Made by a program: the position numbers and the translations under genes. DNA of 64,000 nucleotides. Origin: DASRDZ01 sp035652335. GTDB lineage: Bacteria; Chloroflexota; Dormibacteria; Aeolococcales; Aeolococcaceae. The stretch is from the NCBI GenBank assembly GCA_035652335.1, contig DASRDZ010000015.1, positions 1 through 64,000 on the forward strand, read 5' to 3'. Each line of letters starts with the position of its first letter. Positions within the stretch are counted from its first letter, which is position 1. This document shows positions 52,089-60,168 of the stretch, piece after piece. The notes below the pieces were generated by a model that was not told the origin of the DNA, did no database searches, and worked only from the letters and a program-made list of their open reading frames with translations.

Positions 52089-53602
52089 GCCTCCAGCCCC
52101 CGGTTCGCCGTCGCCACCGCGGCGAGCACCGCCGCCACCTTGTTGTCGATCTCCAGCGCCTCCTCCTGCGGTGTCGAGTCGGCGACGATGCCGCCCGATG
52201 CCTGCGCGTAGGCGACGCCGTCCTTGACCAGCAGGGTGCGCAGGGTGATCGCGGTGTCGAGGTTGCCGCCGAAGCCGAGGTAGCCGACCGTGCCCGCGTA
52301 GACGCCGCGGACCTCCGGCTCCAGCTCGGCGATGATCTCCATCGCCCGCACCTTGGGCGCGCCCGTCACCGTGCCGGCCGGGAAGCAGGCGCGCAGCGCG
52401 TCGACGGCGGTGCAGCCGTCGCGCAGCTCACCTGTGATGGTCGAGACCATGTGCATGACGTGCGAGTAGCGTTCGATCTCCATGAACTCGGTGACCTTCA
52501 CCGTCCCGGTGCGGCAGACCCGCCCCACGTCGTTGCGCCCCAGGTCGACGAGCATGAGGTGCTCGGCGCGCTCCTTCTCCGACTCGCGCAGCTCGCGCTC
52601 CAGCGCGAGGTCGCGCTCCGGCGTGGCGCCGCGGCGGCGCGTGCCCGCGATGGGGTGGTACTCGACGTCGCGCCCGGTGACGCGCACCAGCATCTCCGGC
52701 GAGGCGCCGACGATGTCGCAGGCCGGCGTGGCCAGGAAGAACATGTAGGGCGAGGGATTGATCGAGCGCAGCGCGCGGTAGACGTCGAACGGCGCGGCGC
52801 GCAGCGGAACGGCGAAGCGACGTCCGACCTGCACCTGGAAGACGTCGCCGGCGAGGATGTACTCCTTGCAGCGCTCCACCGCCCGCATGTAGTCGGGCCG
52901 AGAGAAGTTGGCCGACTCGTCGGCGCCGACTCCCGCCACCGACTCGTCGGGCAGGACCGCCGGCGGCGGCAGGGGACGGCGCAACCGGTCGCGCAGCTCC
53001 TCCAGCCGGCCCACTGCGTCGGCGTAGGCGCGGGCCACGTCCGCCCCGCGCGGGGTGCGGGCGTGGGTCATCAGCAGCATGCGGTGGGTGACGTGGTCGA
53101 AGGCGATCAGCGTGTCGACCAGGGCGAACCAGCCCTCGGGCAGGCGCAGCGGGTCGCGCGGCGCCACCGGGATGCGCTCGAACCGGGTTGCGGCCTCGTA
53201 CGACAGGAACCCGATGGCCCCGCCCGCGAAGGGCGGCGACGCGCCCGGGACGGGTGCGACGCGGTACCGCGCCACCGCCCGCTCCACCGGGAGCAGCGGG
53301 TCGCCGTGCTCCTCGCGCGTCTCCCCGCCGTCCGCAGAGCGCGTCGTGGCGACGCCGCCCTCGAAGGTGATGGTGCAGAAGGGGTCGCGCCCCAGGAAGC
53401 TGTAGCGCGCCAGCCGCTCGCCACCCTCGACCGACTCCAGGAGGAAGGAGCCGGGAGCCACGCCCAGGCGCAGGAAGGCGCTCACCGGCGTGTCGCAGTC
53501 GGCCAGCAGCTCGGTCACCACCGGCACCAGGTCGTGCTCAGTGGCGAGGGTGCGGACCTCGTCGAGGGACGGGTGGCAGGTCGCGGTCGTGCGGGTCACC
53601 AT
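52085..53602 (-). CDS. trpE: Anthranilate synthase component I
   Basis: 505 residues. The tryptophan feedback element LLES is present (PGSFLLESVEGGERLARYSFLG), with DVFQVQVGRRF, SPEMLVRVTGRDVEYHPIAGTRRRG, LVDLGRNDVGRVC and ACFPAGTVTGAPKVRAMEI. Start 53602 is 22 bases after the aminotransferase stop. No Trp-rich leader peptide or attenuator was found at this junction. Confidence 0.95.
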   Translation of the reverse strand: MVTRTTATCHPSLDEVRTLATEHDLVPVVTELLADCDTPVSAFLRLGVAPGSFLLESVEGGERLARYSFLGRDPFCTITFEGGVATTRSADGGETREEHGDPLLPVERAVARYRVAPVPGASPPFAGGAIGFLSYEAATRFERIPVAPRDPLRLPEGWFALVDTLIAFDHVTHRMLLMTHARTPRGADVARAYADAVGRLEELRDRLRRPLPPPAVLPDESVAGVGADESANFSRPDYMRAVERCKEYILAGDVFQVQVGRRFAVPLRAAPFDVYRALRSINPSPYMFFLATPACDIVGASPEMLVRVTGRDVEYHPIAGTRRRGATPERDLALERELRESEKERAEHLMLVDLGRNDVGRVCRTGTVKVTEFMEIERYSHVMHMVSTITGELRDGCTAVDALRACFPAGTVTGAPKVRAMEIIAELEPEVRGVYAGTVGYLGFGGNLDTAITLRTLLVKDGVAYAQASGGIVADSTPQEEALEIDNKVAAVLAAVATANRGLEA

Positions 53603-53624
53603 GAGGCCATCGCACCCTCACGGC

Positions 53625-54911
53625 TCACGCCCGCAGCCGGCCGGGGGGAACGCTGGCATCCGGCCGCACTCCAGCGGCGGATGCTGGCGTGGGGGAGCTC
53701 CCCCGATCTGGGCGCGCGTCAGCGTGCCGGACGGGCGGAGTTGCGGCCAGGTGTGCCTCGAACCGTTGCAGGGCGAGCTGCAGGTTCTCCAGCGAGTTGG
53801 CGTAGCTGAAGCGCAGGTGGCCCTTGCCGTGCTCGCCGAAGGCGGTGCCCCAGAGGCAGGCGACGCCGGCCTCGGTGAGCAGCGAGTCGGCCAGGGAGCG
53901 CTCGTCCCAGCCGGTGCCCTCGATGTTGGGGAACACGTAGAAGGCGCCGACGGGCTTGTGGCAGCGCACCCCCGGGATGCGGTTGAGCCCGTCGACGAGG
54001 GCGTCGCGGCGGCGCTGGAACTCGGCGCGCATGGCGTCGACGGCGCGGTCTGATTCGGGCGACTCGAAGGCCTCGACGGCGGCCATCTGGGTGAAGGCCG
54101 CGGCGCAGGACGAGGTGTTGATCATCAGCTTGTCGAAGCGCTGCGCCAGCTCCACCGGCATCACCCCCCAGCCCAGCCGCCAGCCGCACATCGCCCACGC
54201 CTTGCTGACACCGTCCATGAGAATGGTGCGGTCCTGGATCTCGGGGATGGAGTACATCGAGACGTGCTCGCCGTCGTACACCAGGCGCCCGTAGATCTCG
54301 TCGCTGAGGATGACCAGGTCGCGCTCCATCGCCAGCTCCGCCACCGCCTCGCAGTCGGAGCGCGTCAGCGCGCCGCCGGTGGGATTGGCCGGGGTGTTGA
54401 CGATGAGCATGCGGGTGCGGTCGGTGACCAGCGAGCGCAGCTCCTCGACGTCGAGCCGGAACTGGTTCGACTCGCGGATGGGGATGGGCACGGGCCTGGC
54501 GCCGACGAACTGCGTCAGCGAGTGGTAGATCGGGTAGCCGGGGTCGGGGTAGATCACCTCGTCGCCCGGCTCGATCAGCGAGAGCAGGGCGAAGTGCAGC
54601 ACGTTCTTGCTGCCCGGGACCATCACCACCTGCTGCGCCTGCGGGCTGGCGCCGGTCCACCGGTGCACGTAGCGCGCCACCGCCTCGCGCGCCTCCATGA
54701 TGCCGCTGGCCGGCGTGTAGTGCGTCGAACCATTGCGGATCGCCGCATACGCGGCCTCGACGATGTTGTCCGGCGTGGGGAAGTCGGGCTCGCCGATCTC
54801 CAGGTGGACGATGTCGCGACCCTGCGCCTCCAGCGCCCGGGCGCGAGCCAGCACCTCGAAGGCGCCCTCGGTGCCGAGCACCGACATGCGGTCAGCGATG
54901 CGCATGGTCAC
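53625..54911 (-). CDS. Class I/II aminotransferase, probably aspartate/aromatic type
   Basis: 428 residues. PLP-dependent aminotransferase with HLEIGEPDFPTPDNIVEAA, NTPANPTGGALTR, LSDEIYGRLVYDGE and the PLP Lys in MDGVSKAWAMCGWRLGW. Family I-gamma enzymes transaminate aspartate, prephenate, tyrosine or phenylalanine. Position between acyP and trpE makes an aromatic role likely. The last about 40 residues (after RFEAHLAATPP) are Pro/Arg/Ser-rich and are encoded by a hairpin repeat element (see 53691-53733). ATG overlaps the acyP stop (ATGA). Confidence 0.9.
   Translation of the reverse strand: MTMRIADRMSVLGTEGAFEVLARARALEAQGRDIVHLEIGEPDFPTPDNIVEAAYAAIRNGSTHYTPASGIMEAREAVARYVHRWTGASPQAQQVVMVPGSKNVLHFALLSLIEPGDEVIYPDPGYPIYHSLTQFVGARPVPIPIRESNQFRLDVEELRSLVTDRTRMLIVNTPANPTGGALTRSDCEAVAELAMERDLVILSDEIYGRLVYDGEHVSMYSIPEIQDRTILMDGVSKAWAMCGWRLGWGVMPVELAQRFDKLMINTSSCAAAFTQMAAVEAFESPESDRAVDAMRAEFQRRRDALVDGLNRIPGVRCHKPVGAFYVFPNIEGTGWDERSLADSLLTEAGVACLWGTAFGEHGKGHLRFSYANSLENLQLALQRFEAHLAATPPVRHADARPDRGSSPTPASAAGVRPDASVPPGRLRA
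53691..53733 (-). repeat. Diverged copy of the hairpin repeat, inside the aminotransferase 3' end
   Basis: The plus strand has GGGGGAG-CTCCCCC (a perfect 14-base palindrome at 53691-53704), then GGGCGCGCGTC and AGCGTGCC. The reverse complement of the 9812 repeat reads GGGGGAG, 7 bases, CTCCCCC, then TGGCGCGCGTCTGAGCGCGCC, so order and sequence correspond. A neighbouring inverted repeat GCATCCG...CGGATGC lies at about 53656-53685. Confidence 0.5.
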
Positions 54912-55201
54912 GAGGTCACCCGCATGTGGTCGGGCAGGGTGCGGTGCGCCGCCGGTTCCTCGCGCACGTCGACGGCGCTGACGCGCGCGTGCATCGGGCC
55001 CTCGCGCATCAGGTCGAGCAGGCGCTCCACCGCCGGGCGCGGGCCCTCCATCAGCGCCTCGACGCTGCCGTCGGGGCGGTTGGAGACCTCGCCGCGGATG
55101 CCCAGGTCCTGGGCGTGGCGCTGCACGAAGGCGCGGTAGCCCACCATCTGGACGCGTCCCCGGGCGGTGGCGCGGACGCGGACGAAGTCGCTCTCGGGCA
55201 T
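54908..55201 (-). CDS. Acylphosphatase
   Basis: 97 residues. GRVQMVGYRAFVQRHAQDLG contains the catalytic Arg, and GEVSNRPDGSVEALMEGP the catalytic Asn. It hydrolyses acyl phosphates; physiological substrate is uncertain. It is the first gene of the aromatic amino acid operon, with a consensus -10 box 10 bases before the ATG. Confidence 0.9.
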   Translation of the reverse strand: MPESDFVRVRATARGRVQMVGYRAFVQRHAQDLGIRGEVSNRPDGSVEALMEGPRPAVERLLDLMREGPMHARVSAVDVREEPAAHRTLPDHMRVTS

Positions 55202-55211
55202 CAGGCGCTCG

Positions 55212-55217
55212 ATTATA
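55212..55217 (-). promoter_or_regulatory. -10 box of the acyP-aminotransferase-trp-aro operon
   Basis: Consensus TATAAT on the minus strand, 10 bases before ATG 55201. The leader would be about 4 bases, leaving no room for an attenuator. No -35 is recognisable. Confidence 0.55.
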
Positions 55218-55253
55218 TGTGGGCGCCGAAACCGGCCCTCCGGGGCGACGCCT

Positions 55254-56054
55254 CTACGCCGCGGGCTGGGCCTCGTGGGCGCGGATGACCGGCAGCAGCT
55301 CCCGTATCGACTCGATCCGCGTCCCGCTCAGCTCCGACATCAGCGCCAGGACGCGGCGCTGCACCGGGGCCTCGTGGTCGCGCCCGGGGAGGTAGACGTC
55401 GAGCATCCGGGGGATGTAGTCCGGCTGCTCCAGCAGGTCGACCACGGCGGGGTCGGTGATCGTCGTCGGGTGCTTGGGCGCCTCGTTGGTCGAGCGCAGC
55501 ATCCAGAGGGCCATCCTCAGGATGGCGGGCAGCACCTCGGGCTTCCGCTCCACCGCCCGGCGCAGGTACTTGGCGTAGCAGGCGGCGTGGCGCAGCTCGT
55601 CGGCGGCGAGCGTCTTGAACACCTGCCCGAGCACAGGCTCGGGGCTCTGCTCGCTGAAGGCGGTGTACCAGTGGCCGAGGCGATGCTCGCCGACGAAGTG
55701 CATCGTCAGCGTCTCGATCGCCGGCCCCTCGGCGAAGGTGAGCCGCAGCCGGGGCAGCTCGGCCTCGTCGAACTCCTCGCCCACCGCCTCCAGGTAGCGG
55801 CGCAGGGTGAGGTGGTGCTTCATCTCCTCGTAGAACCAGATGGAGACGAAGCTGCAGAAGTCGATGTCCGCGTAGAAGTCGCGCAGGAACATCTCGGTGG
55901 CGTAGAGCGCGCTCAGCTCGGTGAGGCAGATGTTGCGGAGGTCGCTGATCCACTGCTCGCTGAGCAGGGAGCGGTCGATTCGGTCGAAGGCGAACTCGGT
56001 GCGCAGCTCCCAGCGGGCTCGCTCCAGCCGGTCGAAGAGCTCGTCGTACAGCAT
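55254..56054 (-). CDS. Ferritin-like di-iron protein, acyl-ACP desaturase-like
   Basis: 266 residues, all helical. Two ExxH motifs, E76-M-K-H79 and E152-L-R-H155, with further acidic residues at E45 and E122, give the four-helix di-iron site of the acyl-ACP desaturase/ribonucleotide reductase-like superfamily. DELRHAACYAKYLRR matches the desaturase DExRH block. It may desaturate or hydroxylate an acyl or other substrate. ATG 56054 is 6 bases after CAGAAT; Met codons upstream lie in the divergent promoter region. It is divergent from a PucR-type regulator. Confidence 0.8.
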   Translation of the reverse strand: MLYDELFDRLERARWELRTEFAFDRIDRSLLSEQWISDLRNICLTELSALYATEMFLRDFYADIDFCSFVSIWFYEEMKHHLTLRRYLEAVGEEFDEAELPRLRLTFAEGPAIETLTMHFVGEHRLGHWYTAFSEQSPEPVLGQVFKTLAADELRHAACYAKYLRRAVERKPEVLPAILRMALWMLRSTNEAPKHPTTITDPAVVDLLEQPDYIPRMLDVYLPGRDHEAPVQRRVLALMSELSGTRIESIRELLPVIRAHEAQPAA

Positions 56055-56137
56055 GAGGCCATTCTGGCTGAGCCGTCCTGTCCAATACATCGGCCCGCGC
56101 GCACGGACGCGGCCCCGCTTTCTTGGCCACGATGGCC

Positions 56138-56143
56138 TACCAT
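56138..56143 (+). promoter_or_regulatory. -10 box of the PucR-type regulator
   Basis: TACCAT on the plus strand, 11 bases before ATG 56155, with an in-frame GTG (56149) in between. Near-leaderless geometry. Confidence 0.35.
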
Positions 56144-56154
56144 CGAGGGTGCAC

Positions 56155-57426
56155 ATGGCCGCCGCCCGCCCCCGGCCCGAACCCGCCGCCCTGACCGCGC
56201 CGACGCCGCCCGCCGCGCTGCCGCCCGAGATCACCGAGCGGCTGCTCGGCCAGGTCGACCGCATGGCCCGCGTGCTGGCGCGCCACCTGGCCAGCGAGGT
56301 CGAGCTGCCCCCCGGCTTCGGCAGCCGGCCCTACCTGCGCAGCGTGCTGCGCGCCTGCCGAGACGGGGTCGAGGCGCTGGTCCAGCAGCTCCACGACCAG
56401 CGCCGCCACAGCACCGCCGAGCTGGCCCGCCTCGGCCGCGCCGGCGAGCGGCAGGCGGAGATGGGCGTTCCCCTGGAGGTGCTGCTCAGCGCCTACCGGC
56501 TGGCGGCGCGCGTGGTGTGGCACGAGGTGATCGGCGAGGCCAGCCGCGTCGGCGAGCTGGAGCCCGCCACCGTGCTGGCCGTCTCCGAGCAGGTGCTCGA
56601 CTACCTCGACCAGATCTCCGGCGCGGTCGGCCGCGCCTACCTGGAGACCCGCGAGCGCCTCATGCGCCAGCGCGACCGCGACCGCAACCAGGTTCTGCAG
56701 CGCCTGCTGGTCGGCGACGTCGCCGGCGAGGTGCGCCGCCTCGCCGCCACCCTGGGACTGGAGCTCACCCCGCCCTATCGCGTCCTCGCCTGCTGGGCGC
56801 CGGCCGGCGTCGACGCGGAGCCCGTGCTCGACGAGGCCTGGCGCGGCGCCGGCGTCCTGCTGGTGGGCGACGAGCCCGGCACCTGGATCGCCCTGGTCCG
56901 CGCCGGCGCCGACCTCCCCCGCCTGGCCCGGGACGGCGCCCGGGCGATGCACCGCGCCCGCCTGGCGGCCGGCGGCTCCCCCGAGGACGGCGCCCTGCCC
57001 CTGCGCATCGGCGCCGGCCCGGTGGCCCAGCGGCTGGAGGACATCGCCGGCGCCGCCCGCCGGGCCCGCCAGGCGCTGGCCGTCGGCGCCCGGCTCGACC
57101 CCGACGTCCTGGTCCACGACGAGCGCGAGCTGGGCATCTTCGCCGCCATGGGCGGAGACCCCGAGGAGCTCCGTGCCCACGTCGACCACGTGCTCGGCCC
57201 CGTCCTGCGAGGGGGCGGCGCCCGCTCGGCGATGCTGCTCGACACCCTGGAGGCGCTGGTCTGCACCCGCGGGGTCAACGAGGCCGCCGCCCAGCTCGGC
57301 ATCCACCGCCACACCGTCGTCTACCGGGTGCAGCGCCTCCGAGACCTGCTCGGCGTCGACCTCGACGACCCGGGGGAGCGCCACCGCCTCTGGCTCGCCC
57401 TGCAGGCCGCCCGCCTGCTGCAGTAG
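56155..57426 (+). CDS. PucR/CdaR-family transcriptional regulator
   Basis: 423 residues. The N-terminal helical region (30-180, RMARVLARHLASEVELP...GVPLEVLLSAYRLAARVVW) resembles the RsbT co-antagonist-like part of such regulators. A GGDEF-related middle domain (190-340) lacks catalytic motifs. The C-terminal PucR helix-turn-helix is LLDTLEALVCTRGVNEAAAQLGIHRHTVVYRVQRLRDLLG. It probably controls the divergent desaturase-like gene, which lies about 100 bases away. The effector is unknown. Confidence 0.85.
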   Translation: MAAARPRPEPAALTAPTPPAALPPEITERLLGQVDRMARVLARHLASEVELPPGFGSRPYLRSVLRACRDGVEALVQQLHDQRRHSTAELARLGRAGERQAEMGVPLEVLLSAYRLAARVVWHEVIGEASRVGELEPATVLAVSEQVLDYLDQISGAVGRAYLETRERLMRQRDRDRNQVLQRLLVGDVAGEVRRLAATLGLELTPPYRVLACWAPAGVDAEPVLDEAWRGAGVLLVGDEPGTWIALVRAGADLPRLARDGARAMHRARLAAGGSPEDGALPLRIGAGPVAQRLEDIAGAARRARQALAVGARLDPDVLVHDERELGIFAAMGGDPEELRAHVDHVLGPVLRGGGARSAMLLDTLEALVCTRGVNEAAAQLGIHRHTVVYRVQRLRDLLGVDLDDPGERHRLWLALQAARLLQ

Positions 57427-57432
57427 CCGCGG

Positions 57433-57984
57433 CTACTTCTGCGTCGTCGCGCCGTGCTCGGCCTGGCGGGCCAGCATGAAGAGCAGGTCGCTGCAGCGGT
57501 TGAGGTAGCGCAGCACCTCGGCGTTCTCCAGCTCGCCGGCGCGCTGCAGGGCGACGGCGCGGCGCTCGGCGCGGCGGACGAAGGTGCGCGCCATGTCGAT
57601 GGCGGCGGCGGGGACGGTGCCGCCGGGGATGACGAACGCCTTGGGCAGCGGAACGCTCGCCTCCAGGTCGTGCACCTCGCGCTCCAACGCGTCGACCATC
57701 GACGCGCTCACCACCGCGAAGTGCTTCTCCAGCAGGTGCCGCTCGCCGCGGCCGGTGGCCAGCTCGGCGCCGACGGTGAACAGCTCGCGCTGCAGCTCCA
57801 GGAGCCGCGTGGCGAATGCGGCGTCGGACGCCGCCACCGACGCGCGCGCCAGGCCCAGTGCGCTGATGGCTTCGTCGAGCGCGCCGTACGCCTCGGTGTG
57901 CAGGTCGTCCTTGGGCACTCGGCCGCCGTAGAGCAGCGACGTCTCGCCGGAGTCGCCCCCGCGCGTGACGATGCTGCCGCTCAC
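57433..57984 (-). CDS. ATP:cob(I)alamin adenosyltransferase, PduO type
   Basis: 183 residues. TRGGDSGETSLLYGG binds ATP; LHTEAYGALDEAISALGLAR, RTFVRRAERRAVAL and VLRYLNRCSDLLFMLAR contain the conserved Arg, Asn and Asp residues. It makes adenosylcobalamin. GTG 57984 overlaps the trxB stop (GTGA). It is convergent with the PucR gene (6 bases apart). No B12-dependent enzyme is in the window. Confidence 0.93.
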   Translation of the reverse strand: MSGSIVTRGGDSGETSLLYGGRVPKDDLHTEAYGALDEAISALGLARASVAASDAAFATRLLELQRELFTVGAELATGRGERHLLEKHFAVVSASMVDALEREVHDLEASVPLPKAFVIPGGTVPAAAIDMARTFVRRAERRAVALQRAGELENAEVLRYLNRCSDLLFMLARQAEHGATTQK

Positions 57985-58988
57985 GCGACCCAGCCGCCCT
58001 CTTCGGCCGCGTGCTCCAGGACCTCGAGTCCCTTCTCCGCGCGCGCCACGCCCTGTCCCTTGTGCCACTCTTCCACCCACTTCGACGCGGCGATGGTGGC
58101 GGTGGTGGCGTCGCCGACGGCCGTGGTCACCTGGCGCGTCAGCTGCGAGCGCACGTCGCCCGCGGCGAAGACGCCGGGGACGCTGGTCTCCATGGTCATC
58201 GGGTCGGTGGTGTAGTAGCCGCCTGCGTCGTGGTCGACGTGGGTGTCGAGCAGCTGCGTGTTGGGGATGAAGCCGATGAAGATGAACACGCCGCCGACGC
58301 TGAAGTCGCTGCCTTCGCCGGTGACGACGTTGCGCAGCTTCATGTGCGTCACCCGTCCCTCGCCCTCGATGGAGTCGACGACGGTGTTGAGGACGAACTC
58401 GATCTTGGGGTTGCTGCGCGCCTCCTCGAGGAGGATGGGCTGGGCGCGGAACTCCTCGCGCCGGTGGATGATCGACACCCTGGAGGCGTAGCGCGTCAGG
58501 AAGATGCCCTCCTCGATGGCCGCGTCGCCGCCGCCGATGACGGCGAGGTGCTCGCCCTGGAAGAAGGCGCCGTCGCAGACCGCGCAGTAGGAGACGCCGC
58601 GCCCCGCGAACTCCTCCTCGCCCGGGGTGCCCAGCTTGCGCGGGTTGCCGCCCGCGGTGACGATCACGGCCGGTGCGCGCCACTCGCCCTCGTCGGTCTC
58701 GATGACCTTCATGCCGTCGGGCTCGACGCGGATGCGGTTGACCTGGGCGATGACCAGGTCGGCGCCGAAGTGGGTGGCCTGCTCGGTCATGCTCACGGCC
58801 AGGTCGCCGCCGGTGATCGACCTGAAGCCCGGGTAGTCCTCGATCAGCTCGGTGTTGAGGAGCTGGCCTCCCGGGGCCTTGCCCTCCAGCAGGACGGTGC
58901 GGACCTTGCTGCGCCCCGCGTAGAGAGCGGCGGTCAGCCCGGCCGGGCCGCCGCCGATGATGGCGATGTCGTAGGTGCGCTCGTCCAC
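57981..58988 (-). CDS. trxB: Thioredoxin reductase
   Basis: 335 residues: FAD motif IIGGGPAGLTAALYAGR, redox-active C-A-V-C-D-G, NADPH motif VIGGGDAAIEEG with IIHRREEFRA, and VPGVFAAGDVRSQLTRQVTTAVGDA. GTG 58988 is preceded by GAGGA. The 116 bases upstream hold a small inverted repeat (GGCGGG-N8-CCCGCC, 59051-59070) and a possible CATACT -10, but no gene. The C-terminal about 30 residues after the usual end are acidic. Confidence 0.94.
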   Translation of the reverse strand: MDERTYDIAIIGGGPAGLTAALYAGRSKVRTVLLEGKAPGGQLLNTELIEDYPGFRSITGGDLAVSMTEQATHFGADLVIAQVNRIRVEPDGMKVIETDEGEWRAPAVIVTAGGNPRKLGTPGEEEFAGRGVSYCAVCDGAFFQGEHLAVIGGGDAAIEEGIFLTRYASRVSIIHRREEFRAQPILLEEARSNPKIEFVLNTVVDSIEGEGRVTHMKLRNVVTGEGSDFSVGGVFIFIGFIPNTQLLDTHVDHDAGGYYTTDPMTMETSVPGVFAAGDVRSQLTRQVTTAVGDATTATIAASKWVEEWHKGQGVARAEKGLEVLEHAAEEGGWVA

Positions 58989-59104
58989 TGTGAGGAGATC
59001 CTCGTTGAGAAGGGCAGGCCGGTGGCCCGCTGTACCAGTATGGGTTTCCGGGCGGGCCGCCAAACCCGCCGTGTCCTGAGCGATTCTACGGGCGGGCGGA
59101 GGGC

Positions 59105-60091
59105 CTACGAGGTGGGCCGCGCCGCGAACCCGAAGAGCTCCACGCTGACCCGCCCGACCGGGATGGCATAGGCCTGCGGGGTCGACTTGCTGGCCAGGGT
59201 GACGATGCCGATCACCTTGCCGTAGGCGTCCATCACCGGCCCCCCGCTGTTGCCGGGGAAGACCTGGTTGCCGCGCATGGCGATCATGTCGTGGTAGAGC
59301 ACCGTCGAGGTGTCGCTGGGGTCGATCTCGCTGTTGCCCCGCACCGGCACGTCCTGGTGCAGGCGGGCGATGGTCTCGATCGTCGCGGTCTGGTCGTGGC
59401 CGGTGGCCCGCCCGGAGGCGAGCACCACGACGTCGGACGGCACCGGCGGGTCGGTCTGCGCCGAGAGCGGCAGCGGCTGGCCCTGGAAGCCGTCGAGCGA
59501 GCGCACCACGGCGATGTCCTGGCCGTGGTCGACGCCCATGATCGCGCCCACGTGGGTGGCGTTGCGGCGGTCGCGGATGCGCACGCTGAGGGCGCCCTCG
59601 ACGACGTGGGCGTTGGTGACGAAGTCGCCCTTGGTGTCGAGCAGCCAGCCGGTGCCCAGCTCCTGGTGGTCGGGGGTCTGGGTCTCGATGGTCACCACCC
59701 GGCTGAGCGCCGCGTTGGCCACGTCGGCGAGCGGCTGCGCCGTGGCGGTGGCGGTCGGCGCGGTCAGCGACTGGGGGAGCTGGCGGGCGATCTGGTCGCT
59801 GCCCACCGTCGCCGAGCGGTAGCCGGCCACCAGCGGCACGACCAGCACCAGGACGAGCAGGGCCACCAGGGCGGGGAGCAGCCACCGGCGCGGCCGCACC
59901 GCGACGGGCGCCACCACCGGCTGGGGCAGCGGCACCGAGCGCGGGCCGCCCCAGACGTCGCCGTGCCAGCCCTGGGGCGGCGGGCTGTAGCCCGGCGTCG
60001 ACCACGGGACGCGGCGGCGGCCGCACTGCGGGCACTCCGTCTCGCCCGGCTGCCAGGCCCGTCCGCACCAGCAGTCCTGCCTCAAGCCCAC
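59105..60091 (-). CDS. Membrane-anchored trypsin-like serine protease with N-terminal zinc ribbon
   Basis: About 328 residues. A cytosolic zinc ribbon (CWCGRAWQPGETECPQCG) and Pro-rich linker precede one membrane helix (about 80-105). The extracytoplasmic S1C-type protease domain has the triad in NAHVVEG (His), GQDIAVVRS (Asp) and FPGNSGGPV (Ser). There is no PDZ domain, unlike HtrA. GTG 60091 is 7 bases after TATGGT; ATG 60103 lies within that box. The ribbon on the inner side suggests signalling or localisation through a cytosolic partner. Confidence 0.88.
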   Translation of the reverse strand: MGLRQDCWCGRAWQPGETECPQCGRRRVPWSTPGYSPPPQGWHGDVWGGPRSVPLPQPVVAPVAVRPRRWLLPALVALLVLVLVVPLVAGYRSATVGSDQIARQLPQSLTAPTATATAQPLADVANAALSRVVTIETQTPDHQELGTGWLLDTKGDFVTNAHVVEGALSVRIRDRRNATHVGAIMGVDHGQDIAVVRSLDGFQGQPLPLSAQTDPPVPSDVVVLASGRATGHDQTATIETIARLHQDVPVRGNSEIDPSDTSTVLYHDMIAMRGNQVFPGNSGGPVMDAYGKVIGIVTLASKSTPQAYAIPVGRVSVELFGFAARPTS

Positions 60092-60098
60092 GGCGGGA

Positions 60099-60106
60099 AC
60101 CATACT
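60099..60106. promoter_or_regulatory. Overlapping divergent -10 boxes (protease / SDR)
   Basis: ACCATACT: read on the minus strand it gives TATGGT for the protease (7 bases before GTG 60091); on the plus strand CATACT faces the SDR gene. The two hexamers overlap by four bases, so the two polymerases should exclude each other. Confidence 0.35.
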
Positions 60107-60114
60107 CTGAGGCC

Positions 60115-60165
60115 GTGCGCCCGGCACCCTGTCGCCCGGCGCTGGATCGACGCGGTAGGAGGTGA
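60115..60165 (+). CDS. Possible 16-codon leader ORF before the SDR gene
   Basis: GTG 60115, 8 bases after CATACT, opens a 16-residue frame (RPAPCRPALDRR...) whose TGA is 3 bases before the SDR GTG. The arrangement mirrors the mini-ORF before nuoJ. It is short and Arg/Pro-rich, so chance is a real possibility. Confidence 0.2.
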   Translation: MRPAPCRPALDRRGRR

Positions 60166-60168
60166 GCG

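Noticed and set aside
53603..53624. Trp attenuator before trpE
   Set aside because: The gap is 22 bases, with no Trp-rich peptide or alternative hairpins and no T-run.
59051..59070. Terminator between the protease and trxB genes
   Set aside because: The inverted repeat has a 6-bp stem and no T-run, and lies close to the likely trxB promoter; left as an unassigned hairpin.
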